Assembly (NCBI GenBank): GCA_040081465.1
Contig: JBEBGL010000003.1
Location: 62,001-126,000 of the forward strand
DNA length: 64,000 nucleotides
Origin: UBA668 sp040081465
GTDB lineage: Bacteria; Actinomycetota; Acidimicrobiia; Acidimicrobiales; Ilumatobacteraceae
Reading direction: 5' to 3'
The notes beneath the pieces were generated by a model. It searched no databases. It was given only the letters and a program-made list of their open reading frames with translations, and had not been told where the DNA came from. Of this stretch, positions 8,000 through 16,314 are shown in pieces. The stretch's first letter is position 1. Every line of letters starts with the position of its first letter. Both the position numbers and the translations under genes were made by a program.

Positions 8000-9739
8000 A
8001 TGGCCGATCCGCTGTTCACCATTGCGGCAACGTTGCGTGCTGCGTTTGCGGCCTCAACGGGGCTGCCTGCTGACAGTATCGACCCGGTCGTGCGGCCGAG
8101 CGATCGCGCCGATGCGCAGGCGAATGGTGCGCTCGCACTAGCGCATCAGGTTGGCAAGAACCCCCGCGAGGTCGCGACGGCGGCTGTTGCGACCGGACTG
8201 CTCGCAGAAGCGTGCAGCACCGTTGAGGTCGCGGGACCTGGCTTCATCAACCTCACTTTCAAGCCGACGTTTCTCGCCGCGCAGTTGGCCGAGGCCGCTG
8301 CCGACCCGCGGCTCGGCGTGCGATCTGCGCCGCAGCAGCGCACAGTCGTCATTGACTACTCGCATCCGAACGTGGCGAAAGAGATGCACGTCGGCCATCT
8401 GCGCACCACGATGATCGGCGACAGCCTGGTGCGGTTGCTTCGCTTCGTCGGCCATCGCACGATTCTCGAGAACCACATCGGCGATTGGGGTCGGCAATTC
8501 GGAATGTTGATCGAGCATTTGCTCGACGTTGGTGAAACAGAAGCTGTCCACGAATTGTCAGCCAGCGATCTCAACGCGTTCTACCGCGAGGCAAGCGAAA
8601 AGTTCGAGGCCAGCGACGAGTTCAAAGATCGTGCGCGGCAACGCGTAGTTGAATTGCAGAGTGGCGACGCTGAGACGTTGCGGCTGTGGCGCTTGTTGGT
8701 CGACGAGAGCATGCGTCACTTCAACGGCGTGTACGCGCGACTTGGTGTGCTGCTAACCAACGACGACCTGATGGGCGAGAGCGCATATAACGACATGCTC
8801 TCGACGGTCATCGATCGGTTGCGCGATCAGGGTTTGCTTGTCGAAAGCCAGGGCGCCGAGGTCGTGTTCCCAGAAGGCTTCCTCAATCGCGAGGGCGAGC
8901 CACTTCCGCTGATCGTGCGCAACAGCGTCGGCGGCTTCGGCTACGCGGCGACCGACCTTGCGTGCATCATCGATCGCGTCGAGCGCCTGCATGCCGATCT
9001 CATGGTCTATGTCGTTGGCGCTCCGCAAGCTCAGCACTTGAACATGGTGTTCGACGTTGCGCGAATGGCCGGCTGGCTGAAGCCTCCTGTTGAAGCGGTG
9101 CATGTTCCGTTCGGCAACGTGCTGGGCGACGACCGCAAGATGTTCAAGAGCCGCTCGGGCGAGACGGTGAGGCTTAGTGCTCTGCTCGATGAAGCGGTCG
9201 AGCGCGCAACGGCATCTGTGCGCGAGAAGAACCAAGACATGTCGGCGGACGAGCAGGCCGAGGTCGGTCGGATAGTGGGAATCGGCGCGGTTAAGTACGC
9301 CGACCTCAGCACCGACCGCATCAAGGACTACGTGTTCGACTGGGAGCGAATGCTGTCGTTCGATGGCAACACCGCGCCGTACTTGCAGTACGCGCACGCG
9401 CGGATCTGCAGCATCTTCCGGCGCGCGCAGGTCGAGCGTGCCTCCGTACGTTCCGTCGTGTCGACGCTCGACGAGCCGCAAGAGAAGGCGCTGGCTCTGA
9501 CGCTGCTGCAATTCGACAGCACAGTGCACGACACGCTGGACAAGTTCAGCCCGCACCGACTGTGTACCTATCTGTTCGAGCTGGCGCAGGCGTTCACTGC
9601 GTTCTACGAGGCCTGCCCGGTGTTGAAGGAAGGCTACGAAACAACACGCACGAGTCGCCTGGCGCTGTGCGACATCACGGCGCGTACCTTGAACCAAGGC
9701 TTGGCGTTGCTCGGTATCGAGGCACCGGAGCGGATGTGA
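8000..9739 (+). CDS. argS: arginyl-tRNA synthetase
   Basis: Class I aminoacyl-tRNA synthetase charging tRNA-Arg. The 579-aa protein shows the N-terminal Add-1 domain, the HIGH-type motif HVGH at residues 130-133 (SHPNVAKEMHVGHLRTTM), the KMSKS-equivalent region GDDRKMFKSRSGE, and a C-terminal DALR anticodon-binding domain (APYLQYAHARICSI). A TACCAT hexamer lies 9 nt before ATG 8000. It heads the argS-lysA-PemK-like gene series; its stop overlaps the lysA start by GTGA. Confidence 0.98.
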   Translation: MADPLFTIAATLRAAFAASTGLPADSIDPVVRPSDRADAQANGALALAHQVGKNPREVATAAVATGLLAEACSTVEVAGPGFINLTFKPTFLAAQLAEAAADPRLGVRSAPQQRTVVIDYSHPNVAKEMHVGHLRTTMIGDSLVRLLRFVGHRTILENHIGDWGRQFGMLIEHLLDVGETEAVHELSASDLNAFYREASEKFEASDEFKDRARQRVVELQSGDAETLRLWRLLVDESMRHFNGVYARLGVLLTNDDLMGESAYNDMLSTVIDRLRDQGLLVESQGAEVVFPEGFLNREGEPLPLIVRNSVGGFGYAATDLACIIDRVERLHADLMVYVVGAPQAQHLNMVFDVARMAGWLKPPVEAVHVPFGNVLGDDRKMFKSRSGETVRLSALLDEAVERATASVREKNQDMSADEQAEVGRIVGIGAVKYADLSTDRIKDYVFDWERMLSFDGNTAPYLQYAHARICSIFRRAQVERASVRSVVSTLDEPQEKALALTLLQFDSTVHDTLDKFSPHRLCTYLFELAQAFTAFYEACPVLKEGYETTRTSRLALCDITARTLNQGLALLGIEAPERM

Positions 9740-11010
9740 GCAACCTTCCGCTGAGGTTGCTGCCCGATTCAGCTGCAATTCAAGGCGACGGATCACTGGC
9801 CATCGGCGGCTGCGACGTCGGTGCGTTGGCCGCCGAGCACGGAACCCCGCTGTTCATCTACGACGAAGTGCAACTCCGTGCGCGTTGTCGCGAAGCCGTT
9901 ACAACATTTGGGCTCGGTAACGCGGTCTATGCGACCAAGGCATTCCTCTGCACCGCAATGGCGCGGCTCGCGTACGAGGAAGGCATGTTGCTGGATGTTG
10001 CTAGCGGTGGCGAGATGTTCGTCGCGTTGCGCGCCGGTGTGCCCGCGAGTTCGCTCGTGATGCACGGCAACAACAAGAGCATCAACGAGCTGCGCATGGC
10101 CATTACGGAGGGTGTACGTCACATCGTGGTCGACAGCTTCGACGAGCTCGATCGGCTGGATGCGCTTCACGCAGAGGGCTTGCCGCGACCAAGGGTCGTC
10201 GCCCGAATCACGCCCGGGTTGCACGCGCACACCCACGAGTTCATTGCCACTGGGCAGGACGACAGCAAGTTCGGTTTCAACCTCGGTAACGGATCGGCGA
10301 CGGCCGCGATCGAGCGCATGCGCCGATCGCCGAGCATGGACTTACGCGGCGTTCATTGCCACATCGGCAGCAACGTGTTTGAAGCAGCCAACTTTGCCAA
10401 GGCAGCAGAGGTAATGGCAGGGTTCTCAATCCCGCTCGATCTTCCGGAACTCGTTCTGGGTGGCGGGCTAGGAGTTGCCTACGTGCAAGACGAAGAGGCA
10501 TCGACGATCACGCAGTGGGGCAACGTATTGCTCGACGCCTGCGCTGCGATGGGAGTGAAGAGCACTGTGAGTGTCGAGCCCGGTCGCAGCATCGTCGCGG
10601 CGGCAGCGATCACCGTCTACACGGTGGGCACGATCAAGGCGATTCCGGGAGTGCGCACGTACGTCAGCGTCGACGGCGGTATGAGCGACAACCCCCGGCC
10701 CGTTCTGTACGGCAGCGGTTACGAAGCGTTCCTTCCGCGCGCGGTGGGAGCGGATCGGCCATTGCCCGCGCGACTGGTGGGCAAGCACTGTGAAAGCGGT
10801 GATGTGTTGGTGCTCGACGCTGCACTGCCAGCCGACCTCAAGGTCGGCGATCTGCTCGCGACGCCGGTCACCGGCGCGTACGGTCACAGCATGGCGAGTA
10901 ATTACAACAAGCTGACGCGTCCACCTGTGCTGTTCGTTCGTGATGGCGCGGCACGTTTGGTCGTTCGGCGCGAGACCTACGAGGATCTGGTGCAATGCGA
11001 CGTGGAGTGA
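9736..11010 (+). CDS. lysA: diaminopimelate decarboxylase
   Basis: This PLP enzyme makes L-lysine from meso-diaminopimelate, the last step of lysine synthesis. The 424-aa alanine-racemase-fold protein carries the PLP lysine K68 in YATKAF, the phosphate-binding GGGLGV, EPGRSIV, and the C-terminal CESGDV and GAYGHSMASNYN. GTG 9736 overlaps the argS TGA (GTGA) and fixes the start, although the frame is open further upstream. The argS-lysA pairing is classic for actinobacteria and corynebacteria. Confidence 0.98.
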   Translation: MSNLPLRLLPDSAAIQGDGSLAIGGCDVGALAAEHGTPLFIYDEVQLRARCREAVTTFGLGNAVYATKAFLCTAMARLAYEEGMLLDVASGGEMFVALRAGVPASSLVMHGNNKSINELRMAITEGVRHIVVDSFDELDRLDALHAEGLPRPRVVARITPGLHAHTHEFIATGQDDSKFGFNLGNGSATAAIERMRRSPSMDLRGVHCHIGSNVFEAANFAKAAEVMAGFSIPLDLPELVLGGGLGVAYVQDEEASTITQWGNVLLDACAAMGVKSTVSVEPGRSIVAAAAITVYTVGTIKAIPGVRTYVSVDGGMSDNPRPVLYGSGYEAFLPRAVGADRPLPARLVGKHCESGDVLVLDAALPADLKVGDLLATPVTGAYGHSMASNYNKLTRPPVLFVRDGAARLVVRRETYEDLVQCDVE

Positions 11011-11465
11011 TCAATCAACTGCTGAGCCTGTTCAAGCCGTCTGAGCGTTCTGAGTCGCGCGCAGGCGACAAGTTTGGCGGCCGCGACATCAAGACCACGT
11101 CACGCGACGGTCTCGTCATTGAGTACTCGCCGAATCTCGACGGCGATCCAGATCCAGGTGAAGTTGTGTGGACGTGGGTGCCGTACGAAGACGACCCGTC
11201 GCAGGGCAAGGATCGCCCGGTCGTCATCATCGGTCGCCATGGCAAGTACCTGGCTGGGGTGCCGCTGACGTCGAAGCGCCACGACAACGAACTGCAGGTC
11301 CCGGTGGGCACGGGCCCGTGGGACCGTGAGGGCCGACAGAGTTACGCCAAGGTCGAGCGCGTACTGGACGTCGACCCCAATCAGGTGCGCCGTGAGGGCG
11401 CTGTGTTGTCTCGCAAGCACTTCGACAACGTTGTCGAAGGCGTACGCCAAGCACAGCAACGCTGA
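10995..11465 (+). CDS. PemK/MazF-like protein embedded in the lysA-hom cluster
   Basis: The 156-aa protein starts inside the last codons of lysA (16-bp overlap) and contains a PemK/MazF-type core: GEVVWTWVPYEDDPSQGKDRPVVII, then VPLTSK and EGAVLSRKHF. Canonical MazF toxins are sequence-specific endoribonucleases of about 110 aa. Here there is a polar N-terminal extension of about 50 residues, and no small antitoxin gene lies on either side. It could be a domesticated, non-toxic member of the fold; function is open. Codon use resembles the neighbours. Confidence 0.82.
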   Translation: MRRGVINQLLSLFKPSERSESRAGDKFGGRDIKTTSRDGLVIEYSPNLDGDPDPGEVVWTWVPYEDDPSQGKDRPVVIIGRHGKYLAGVPLTSKRHDNELQVPVGTGPWDREGRQSYAKVERVLDVDPNQVRREGAVLSRKHFDNVVEGVRQAQQR

Positions 11466-11478
11466 AACCCCGTCCCCC

Positions 11479-11568
11479 AGTCGAGTGTTTCCTGCCGCCG
11501 CAGGCTCTGTCGAGTGTTTCATGCCCGCACACGGGCACGAAACACTCGTCTGCAGCAAACACTCGACT
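11479..11568. repeat. nested palindromic element with four CGAGTGTTT units
   Basis: The outer arms AGTCGAGTGTTT (11479-11490) and AAACACTCGACT (11557-11568) are perfectly complementary. Inside lies a small hairpin CCTGC-CGCC-GCAGG (11491-11504) and a strong 17-bp-arm hairpin at 11511-11548, with one mismatch and loop CACA. All four arms contain the same CGAGTGTTT unit. It fills most of the 159-bp gap before hom. It lacks a T-tract, so a REP-like mobile element, a cruciform or a Rho-type 3' structure are all possible. Confidence 0.75.
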
Positions 11569-11611
11569 CAGAGCGCCAGATATGTGTCGTGGCGCGCTGG
11601 TGCGCAACTCG

Positions 11612-11617
11612 TAACCT
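11612..11617 (+). promoter_or_regulatory. TAACCT -10 hexamer of hom
   Basis: A 7-nt spacer precedes GTG 11625. There is no ribosome binding site, so a leaderless hom-thrC transcript starting just after the palindromic element is likely. Confidence 0.42.
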
Positions 11618-11624
11618 GCCAGTC

Positions 11625-12905
11625 GTGAAAGTGATCAAGATCGGTGTTCTCGGCTGCGGCAACGTTGGCGCCGAACTGGTGTCGCTCATCAGGGCCCAGC
11701 AGGCCGCGATCGAAACGCGCGCCGGGGTTCGGCTCGAAGTCGTGTCGGTCGCAGTGCGCGATCCCAAGCAGAAGCGGGCCGTTGATGTCGCACCGGCCGA
11801 GCTGACTGGCGACGCAATGGCTGTGGTCATTGATCCGACGATCGACTTGGTAGTTGAGGTAATCGGTGGAATCGAGCCGGCGCGCGAACTGATCACTGCG
11901 GCCCTGCGCAATGGGAAACCGGTGGTGACAGGCAACAAGGAGTTGCTTGCCTCATTTGGTACCGAGCTGTTTGCGGTCGCCGACGCGGCGGGCGTTGACT
12001 TGCTGTTTGAAGCGGCGGTGGCTGGCGGCATTCCGATTGTGCGTGCCTTGCGCGAGAGCCTGCGCGGCGAGCCGATCACGCGCGTGCTCGGCATCATCAA
12101 CGGCACCACCAACTTCATCCTCACTCGGATGACCGAGGACGGCGCCGAGTACTCGGCGGCACTTGCGGAGGCGCAGGCACTCGGTTTCGCCGAGCGCGAT
12201 CCAACCGCCGATGTTGAGGGCTACGACGCCGGTGCCAAAGCGGCGATCATCGCCACGATCGCGTTCGGCGCGCAGGTCGTTGCCGCCGACGTGTACCACG
12301 AGGGCATCAGTGCTATCTCGGCTGCAGAGATCGCGATGGCCAAGCGCCTTGGCTATGTCGTCAAGCTGCTTGGTATCGCCGAGATTGCAGCCGATGGTGC
12401 GGTGGGAGTGCGTGTGCACCCGGCGATGGTGCCGTTCACACATCCGTTGGCAAGCGTGCGCGAGAGCTACAACGCCGTGCTGGTCGAAGGCGCCGCAGTC
12501 GGGTCACTGATGTTCTACGGGCGTGGTGCCGGCGGTCTTCCGACCGCGAGCGCCGTGTTGGGCGATGTGATCGATGCCGCGGTCAACTTGTCGCGTGGCA
12601 CACACGGCTCGCTCGGTGAGTTCGTTCGGCCCACAAAGTTGTCGATCGACGAGACGTCGTCTGAGTATCTGCTCAGCCTCGATGTCGCCGACCGCCCAGG
12701 CGTGTTGCACGCGGTCACGGGCGTGTTCGCTCGTCACAACGTCAGCATTCGAATCGCCGAGCAGGAGGGCCTTGGCCCCGATGCCCGACTGGTGTTCATC
12801 ACGCACGTCGCGCTCGAGTCGGAGGTGCAGGCGACCGTACGCGACTTACGCGACCTGGATGTGGTGCGTAGCGTCGGCGGTTTGTTGCGCGTGATCGGCG
12901 AGTAA
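11625..12905 (+). CDS. hom: homoserine dehydrogenase
   Basis: The enzyme reduces aspartate semialdehyde to homoserine with NAD(P)H, the branch point to threonine and methionine. The 426-aa protein has the Rossmann motif GVLGCGNVG at its N-terminus, the catalytic-domain signature GIINGTTNFIL and an allosteric C-terminal ACT domain (DVADRPGVLHAVTGVF) that normally mediates threonine inhibition. The frame is open upstream to 11514, but that stretch lies in the palindromic element. GTG 11625 gives the family N-terminus. The stop overlaps the thrC ATG (TAATG). Confidence 0.97.
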   Translation: MKVIKIGVLGCGNVGAELVSLIRAQQAAIETRAGVRLEVVSVAVRDPKQKRAVDVAPAELTGDAMAVVIDPTIDLVVEVIGGIEPARELITAALRNGKPVVTGNKELLASFGTELFAVADAAGVDLLFEAAVAGGIPIVRALRESLRGEPITRVLGIINGTTNFILTRMTEDGAEYSAALAEAQALGFAERDPTADVEGYDAGAKAAIIATIAFGAQVVAADVYHEGISAISAAEIAMAKRLGYVVKLLGIAEIAADGAVGVRVHPAMVPFTHPLASVRESYNAVLVEGAAVGSLMFYGRGAGGLPTASAVLGDVIDAAVNLSRGTHGSLGEFVRPTKLSIDETSSEYLLSLDVADRPGVLHAVTGVFARHNVSIRIAEQEGLGPDARLVFITHVALESEVQATVRDLRDLDVVRSVGGLLRVIGE

Positions 12906-14296
12906 TGCGGTACGTGTCCACCCGCGGTGCGGCGCCCGAGATGGGTTTCACTGATGTGCTGCTCGCGGGACTCGCCAATGACGGCGGCCTGTACGTCCCC
13001 ACCGAGTGGCCGGCGCTGCCTCCGGCTGCGGCAGGCGTTACATACGCACAACGCGCCGCGCAGATCATCCAGCTATTCGTGGGTGACGAGCTCGCGCCTG
13101 AAACCGTGCAACGGCTGTGCGCAGAGGCCTACGCGACGTTCTTGCATCCTGACGTTGTGCCGCTCGTCCAACTGCACCGTGTAGTTAACGACTATGACTA
13201 CGTTCAAGAGTTGTTTCACGGGCCAACTCTCGCGTTCAAAGACATTGCTCTGCAGTTGGTCGGTCGAATGTTCGACGAGGTGTTGCGCGAGCGCGGCCAG
13301 CGGGTAACCGTCGTCGGTGCCACTAGTGGCGACACAGGTTCGGCCGCGATCGACGCCGTGAAGAAGTGCGGCAACGTCGACATCGTGATCCTGTTTCCGG
13401 ACGGCCGCACCAGCGACGTGCAGCGCAAGCAAATGACGACTGTTGACTCGCCCAACGTGCGGGTCGTTGCAGTTGAGGGCACCTTCGACGATTGCCAAGA
13501 TCTCGTGAAGGCGATGTTCAACGACGCTGAGTTCCGCGAGCGCATGCAACTCAGTGCGGTGAACAGCATCAACTGGGCGCGAGTGATGGCGCAGATCGTT
13601 TACTACGTCACTGCGTGCGACGAACTAGGTGGCCCAGTCAACTTCTGCGTGCCGAGCGGCAACTTTGGCAACGTATTCAGTGGATGGATCGCGCGCCGTA
13701 TGGGCGCGCCGATTGATCAGTTAGTAGTGGCATCGAACGCCAACGACATTCTCGAACGCTTCTTCAACCGCAATGAGATGACCACCGCGCCAGTCGTGCC
13801 CTCGCTGAGCCCGAGTATGGACATTCAAGTGTCTTCGAACTTCGAACGTTTGTTGTTCGAGATGAATCACCGCGACGGTGGCATGACCGCTGAGCAGTTG
13901 AAGCACTTTCGTGCGACGGGTCGACTGTCGATCGAGCCCGATCAACGAAGCGAATTCATCGAGGGTCGTTTTCAAGCGGCGCGTCTCGATGACGCGGAAA
14001 CCCTGCAGGTGATGTCGCAGACGTACGCCGAGACCGGCATGTTGCTCGATCCACACACAGCGGTCGCGGTCGGCGCGACCACAAAGTTGCGTGCCGCCGG
14101 AACTTTGCACGGCACCACCGTCACGCTCGCGACGGCCCACCCGGCGAAGTTTCCCGACGCGGTAGAGAAGGCAACGGGCGTCCGCCCACCATTGCCCGCA
14201 CATCTGGCAAACCTGTTTGAGCTACCCGAGCAAATGACAGTGCTGCCAAACGACCTGAAGACAATCCAAGAGTTCGTGTCCACCACGTTCACTTAG
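12905..14296 (+). CDS. thrC: threonine synthase
   Basis: PLP-dependent conversion of O-phosphohomoserine to threonine. The 463-aa protein is of the longer class, with STRGAAPEMGFTDVLLAGLA at the N-terminus, the PLP lysine K112 in TLAFKD, the SGDTGSAA phosphate loop and CVPSGNFGN. It is coupled to hom by a 1-bp TAATG overlap. In mycobacteria thrB (homoserine kinase, which supplies its substrate) follows; here the next gene is rho, so the kinase must lie elsewhere. Confidence 0.97.
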   Translation: MRYVSTRGAAPEMGFTDVLLAGLANDGGLYVPTEWPALPPAAAGVTYAQRAAQIIQLFVGDELAPETVQRLCAEAYATFLHPDVVPLVQLHRVVNDYDYVQELFHGPTLAFKDIALQLVGRMFDEVLRERGQRVTVVGATSGDTGSAAIDAVKKCGNVDIVILFPDGRTSDVQRKQMTTVDSPNVRVVAVEGTFDDCQDLVKAMFNDAEFRERMQLSAVNSINWARVMAQIVYYVTACDELGGPVNFCVPSGNFGNVFSGWIARRMGAPIDQLVVASNANDILERFFNRNEMTTAPVVPSLSPSMDIQVSSNFERLLFEMNHRDGGMTAEQLKHFRATGRLSIEPDQRSEFIEGRFQAARLDDAETLQVMSQTYAETGMLLDPHTAVAVGATTKLRAAGTLHGTTVTLATAHPAKFPDAVEKATGVRPPLPAHLANLFELPEQMTVLPNDLKTIQEFVSTTFT

Positions 14297-14319
14297 GTGC
14301 CGGCTACCGACACCGATTG

Positions 14320-14357
14320 TTCACCTAACCATGCGTTGCAGGTGAACCCCTAGGGGG
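14320..14357. promoter_or_regulatory. inverted repeat and CCCCTAGGGG palindrome between thrC and rho
   Basis: GTTCACCT (14320-14327) pairs with AGGTGAAC (14341-14348), and the 10-bp palindrome CCCCTAGGGG follows at 14348-14357. The site lies 24 bp after the thrC stop and overlaps the proposed rho promoter. It could be the thrC 3' hairpin or an operator for rho. No T-tract is present. Confidence 0.4.
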
Positions 14358-14365
14358 TTACAGTG
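14337..14365 (+). promoter_or_regulatory. candidate rho promoter
   Basis: TTGCAG (14337-14342), a 17-nt spacer and TACAGT (14360-14365) make a plausible -35/-10 pair. Transcription would begin near 14372, at the first base of the GTTCGGG hairpin, giving a leader of about 150 nt. Confidence 0.4.
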
Positions 14366-14371
14366 GTGTTG

Positions 14372-14520
14372 TTCGGGTTCCCGAACGTCCCCGCTGGGTC
14401 CTGCGCTGTAGAGCGCGGAGCACGAGGTGGGGTATTCCCAGGCGGTGGGGCCGCCGGCGGTAGCAGCTTTCTTGGCTGGAAATCGACCGAGTCCCACTCC
14501 CTTTAGAAAGCAGGTGGCCG
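14372..14520 (+). promoter_or_regulatory. structured rho 5' leader
   Basis: The leader begins with the tight hairpin GTTCGGG-TT-CCCGAAC (14372-14387), then GCGCT-GTAG-AGCGC (14403-14416), then G-rich sequence up to GTG 14521. Rho is known in several bacteria to attenuate its own transcription, and a long structured leader fits that. I saw no convincing leader peptide. The regulatory role is inferred. Confidence 0.4.
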
Positions 14521-16299
14521 GTGGCCGCGGAAGCACTTGAGCAGTCAATGCTCGAATCCAAGGACAAAGATCAACTCCTCGCGATTGCCCAGGCGTTAGG
14601 CATTACCGCCACCGCTCGTGTGGCGAAGGCGACGTTGATCAGCAAAATTCTCGAAACGACGGGCTCAGGTCCCGACGAGTCGCCGACGCCAGCGCGTGCG
14701 ACGACCAATGGCGACGCCGGTAGTGGAACGGCAAAGACGAACGGAACGCAGGCCGCACCGCCGGCCCCGGCGTATGAGGTCGTGCTTGGCCCCGATGGCG
14801 AGCCGCTCCCGGATTGGGAAGTCGACCTGATCAAGAAGGGCGAAGTCGATTCGCCCGGCTCGGGACGCCCCGGCGGCCCGCGCCCGAACGGCCCGCGCAA
14901 CAACGGTGGTCGCCCCGGCGCACCCGCTCGCACCCCGCGTCCGGCATCCGCCGACGGCGAGGCTGGCGATGATGGTGATGACGACGATGACGAGCAAGGC
15001 AACAGCGCGAGCGGTCAGGGCGATGGCGAAAGCCGCAACGCCCGTCGCCGTCGACGTCGCCGCGGTAAGCCGCGCACGGATGGCCCGCAGGGCTACGACC
15101 GCCAAGAGCCGCGCCAGGGTGGCGACCGCGGCGAGCGTGCTGAGAGCAGCGAACCGCAGAACTTCGACCCGGTCGCGGTCAGCGGTTATCTCGACCTCCG
15201 CGAAGAGGGCTACGGCTTCCTGCGCGTGAATGGCTATCTCGCCAGTCGCGAGGACGCCTACATTCCTGTGAAGCTGACTCGTCAGTACGGATTGCGCAAG
15301 GGTGACCATGTGACTGGCATGAGTCGGCCGGCAGGTCGCAACGAGAAGAACCCGGCGCTGCTCGAGATTCACACGGTGAACGATGCCGATCCGGAAAAGG
15401 CGAAAGGTCGTCGTCGCTTCGAAGACCTAACGGCGCTGTTCCCCGACGAGAAGTTGAATCTCGAGAACGCCGCGGATCCGAACAACATGACCGCGCGCAT
15501 CGTCGACCTCGTGTCGCCGATCGGCAAGGGTCAGCGCGGCATCATCGTGTCGCCGCCAAAGGCTGGCAAGACGACGATCATGAAGACAATCGCAACTTCG
15601 ATCGAGGCCAACAACCCCGAAGTGAAGTTGATCGTGTTGCTGATCGACGAGCGTCCCGAAGAAGTCACCGACATGCGTCGCACCGTCAAGGGCGAAGTCA
15701 TTTCGAGCACCTTCGACCGACCGAGCGACGAGCACACACAAGTCGCCGAGTTGGCGTTGGAAAAGGCGAAGCGACTCGTCGAGGCCGGTCACGACGTCGT
15801 GATCATTCTCGACGGCATCACGCGCCTCAGCCGTGCCTACAACTTGGCTGCACCGGCCAGCGGTCGCATCCTCTCCGGTGGTATCGACGCCGGTGCGCTG
15901 TATCCGCCGAAGCGATTCTTCGGTGCTGCTCGCAACGTCGAGGAGGGTGGCTCGCTCACCATTCTCGCGACTGCACTTGTCGAGACGAACAGCCGCATGG
16001 ACGAAGCAATCTTTGAGGAATTCAAGGGCACAGGCAACATGGAGTTGCGCCTCGATCGTCGCCTCGCCGAGCGCCGCATTTACCCGGCCATCGACGTCGA
16101 CGCCAGCAGCACTCGTCACGAGGAATTGCTGTTCGATCGCAAGCAACTGCAGATGGTGTGGAAGTTGCGTCGCGTGCTCAGCGGTCTTGCCGCTGACGGC
16201 AACGCCGCCCCAGGCCTCGAGTTGCTGATGGATCGTCTGCGCACGTTCCGCACCAACGATGAGTTCCTAAACGAAATCGCCAAGCAACCGTCGATGTAG
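14521..16299 (+). CDS. rho: transcription termination factor Rho
   Basis: Hexameric RNA-dependent ATPase that releases transcripts at Rho-dependent sites. The 592-aa protein has a SAP-like Rho-N domain (residues 9-45), a long low-complexity insert (about 60-210) with an acidic run and then an Arg-rich run, the cold-shock RNA-binding domain (YLDLREEGYGFLRV), and the ATPase core with P-loop PKAGKTT (K350) and RNA-contacting loops. Such inserts are typical of high-GC actinobacteria (M. tuberculosis Rho is 602 aa). GTG 14521 follows an AAGCAGG sequence. The canonical downstream neighbour rpmE is displaced by the HTH/MFS pair. Confidence 0.98.
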   Translation: MAAEALEQSMLESKDKDQLLAIAQALGITATARVAKATLISKILETTGSGPDESPTPARATTNGDAGSGTAKTNGTQAAPPAPAYEVVLGPDGEPLPDWEVDLIKKGEVDSPGSGRPGGPRPNGPRNNGGRPGAPARTPRPASADGEAGDDGDDDDDEQGNSASGQGDGESRNARRRRRRRGKPRTDGPQGYDRQEPRQGGDRGERAESSEPQNFDPVAVSGYLDLREEGYGFLRVNGYLASREDAYIPVKLTRQYGLRKGDHVTGMSRPAGRNEKNPALLEIHTVNDADPEKAKGRRRFEDLTALFPDEKLNLENAADPNNMTARIVDLVSPIGKGQRGIIVSPPKAGKTTIMKTIATSIEANNPEVKLIVLLIDERPEEVTDMRRTVKGEVISSTFDRPSDEHTQVAELALEKAKRLVEAGHDVVIILDGITRLSRAYNLAAPASGRILSGGIDAGALYPPKRFFGAARNVEEGGSLTILATALVETNSRMDEAIFEEFKGTGNMELRLDRRLAERRIYPAIDVDASSTRHEELLFDRKQLQMVWKLRRVLSGLAADGNAAPGLELLMDRLRTFRTNDEFLNEIAKQPSM

Positions 16300-16314
16300 T
16301 TGACGGCTAGGCAA

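Noticed and set aside
8753..9796. Long open frame on the minus strand over argS
   Set aside because: It mirrors a certain gene, has no recognisable domain and reflects high-GC codon bias. The same holds for 4619-5584 (+), 32271-33296 (-), 38470-39390 (-) and 57451-58797 (+).
10995..11465. A complete type II toxin-antitoxin module
   Set aside because: No antitoxin-like gene lies on either side; lysA and hom flank it directly.
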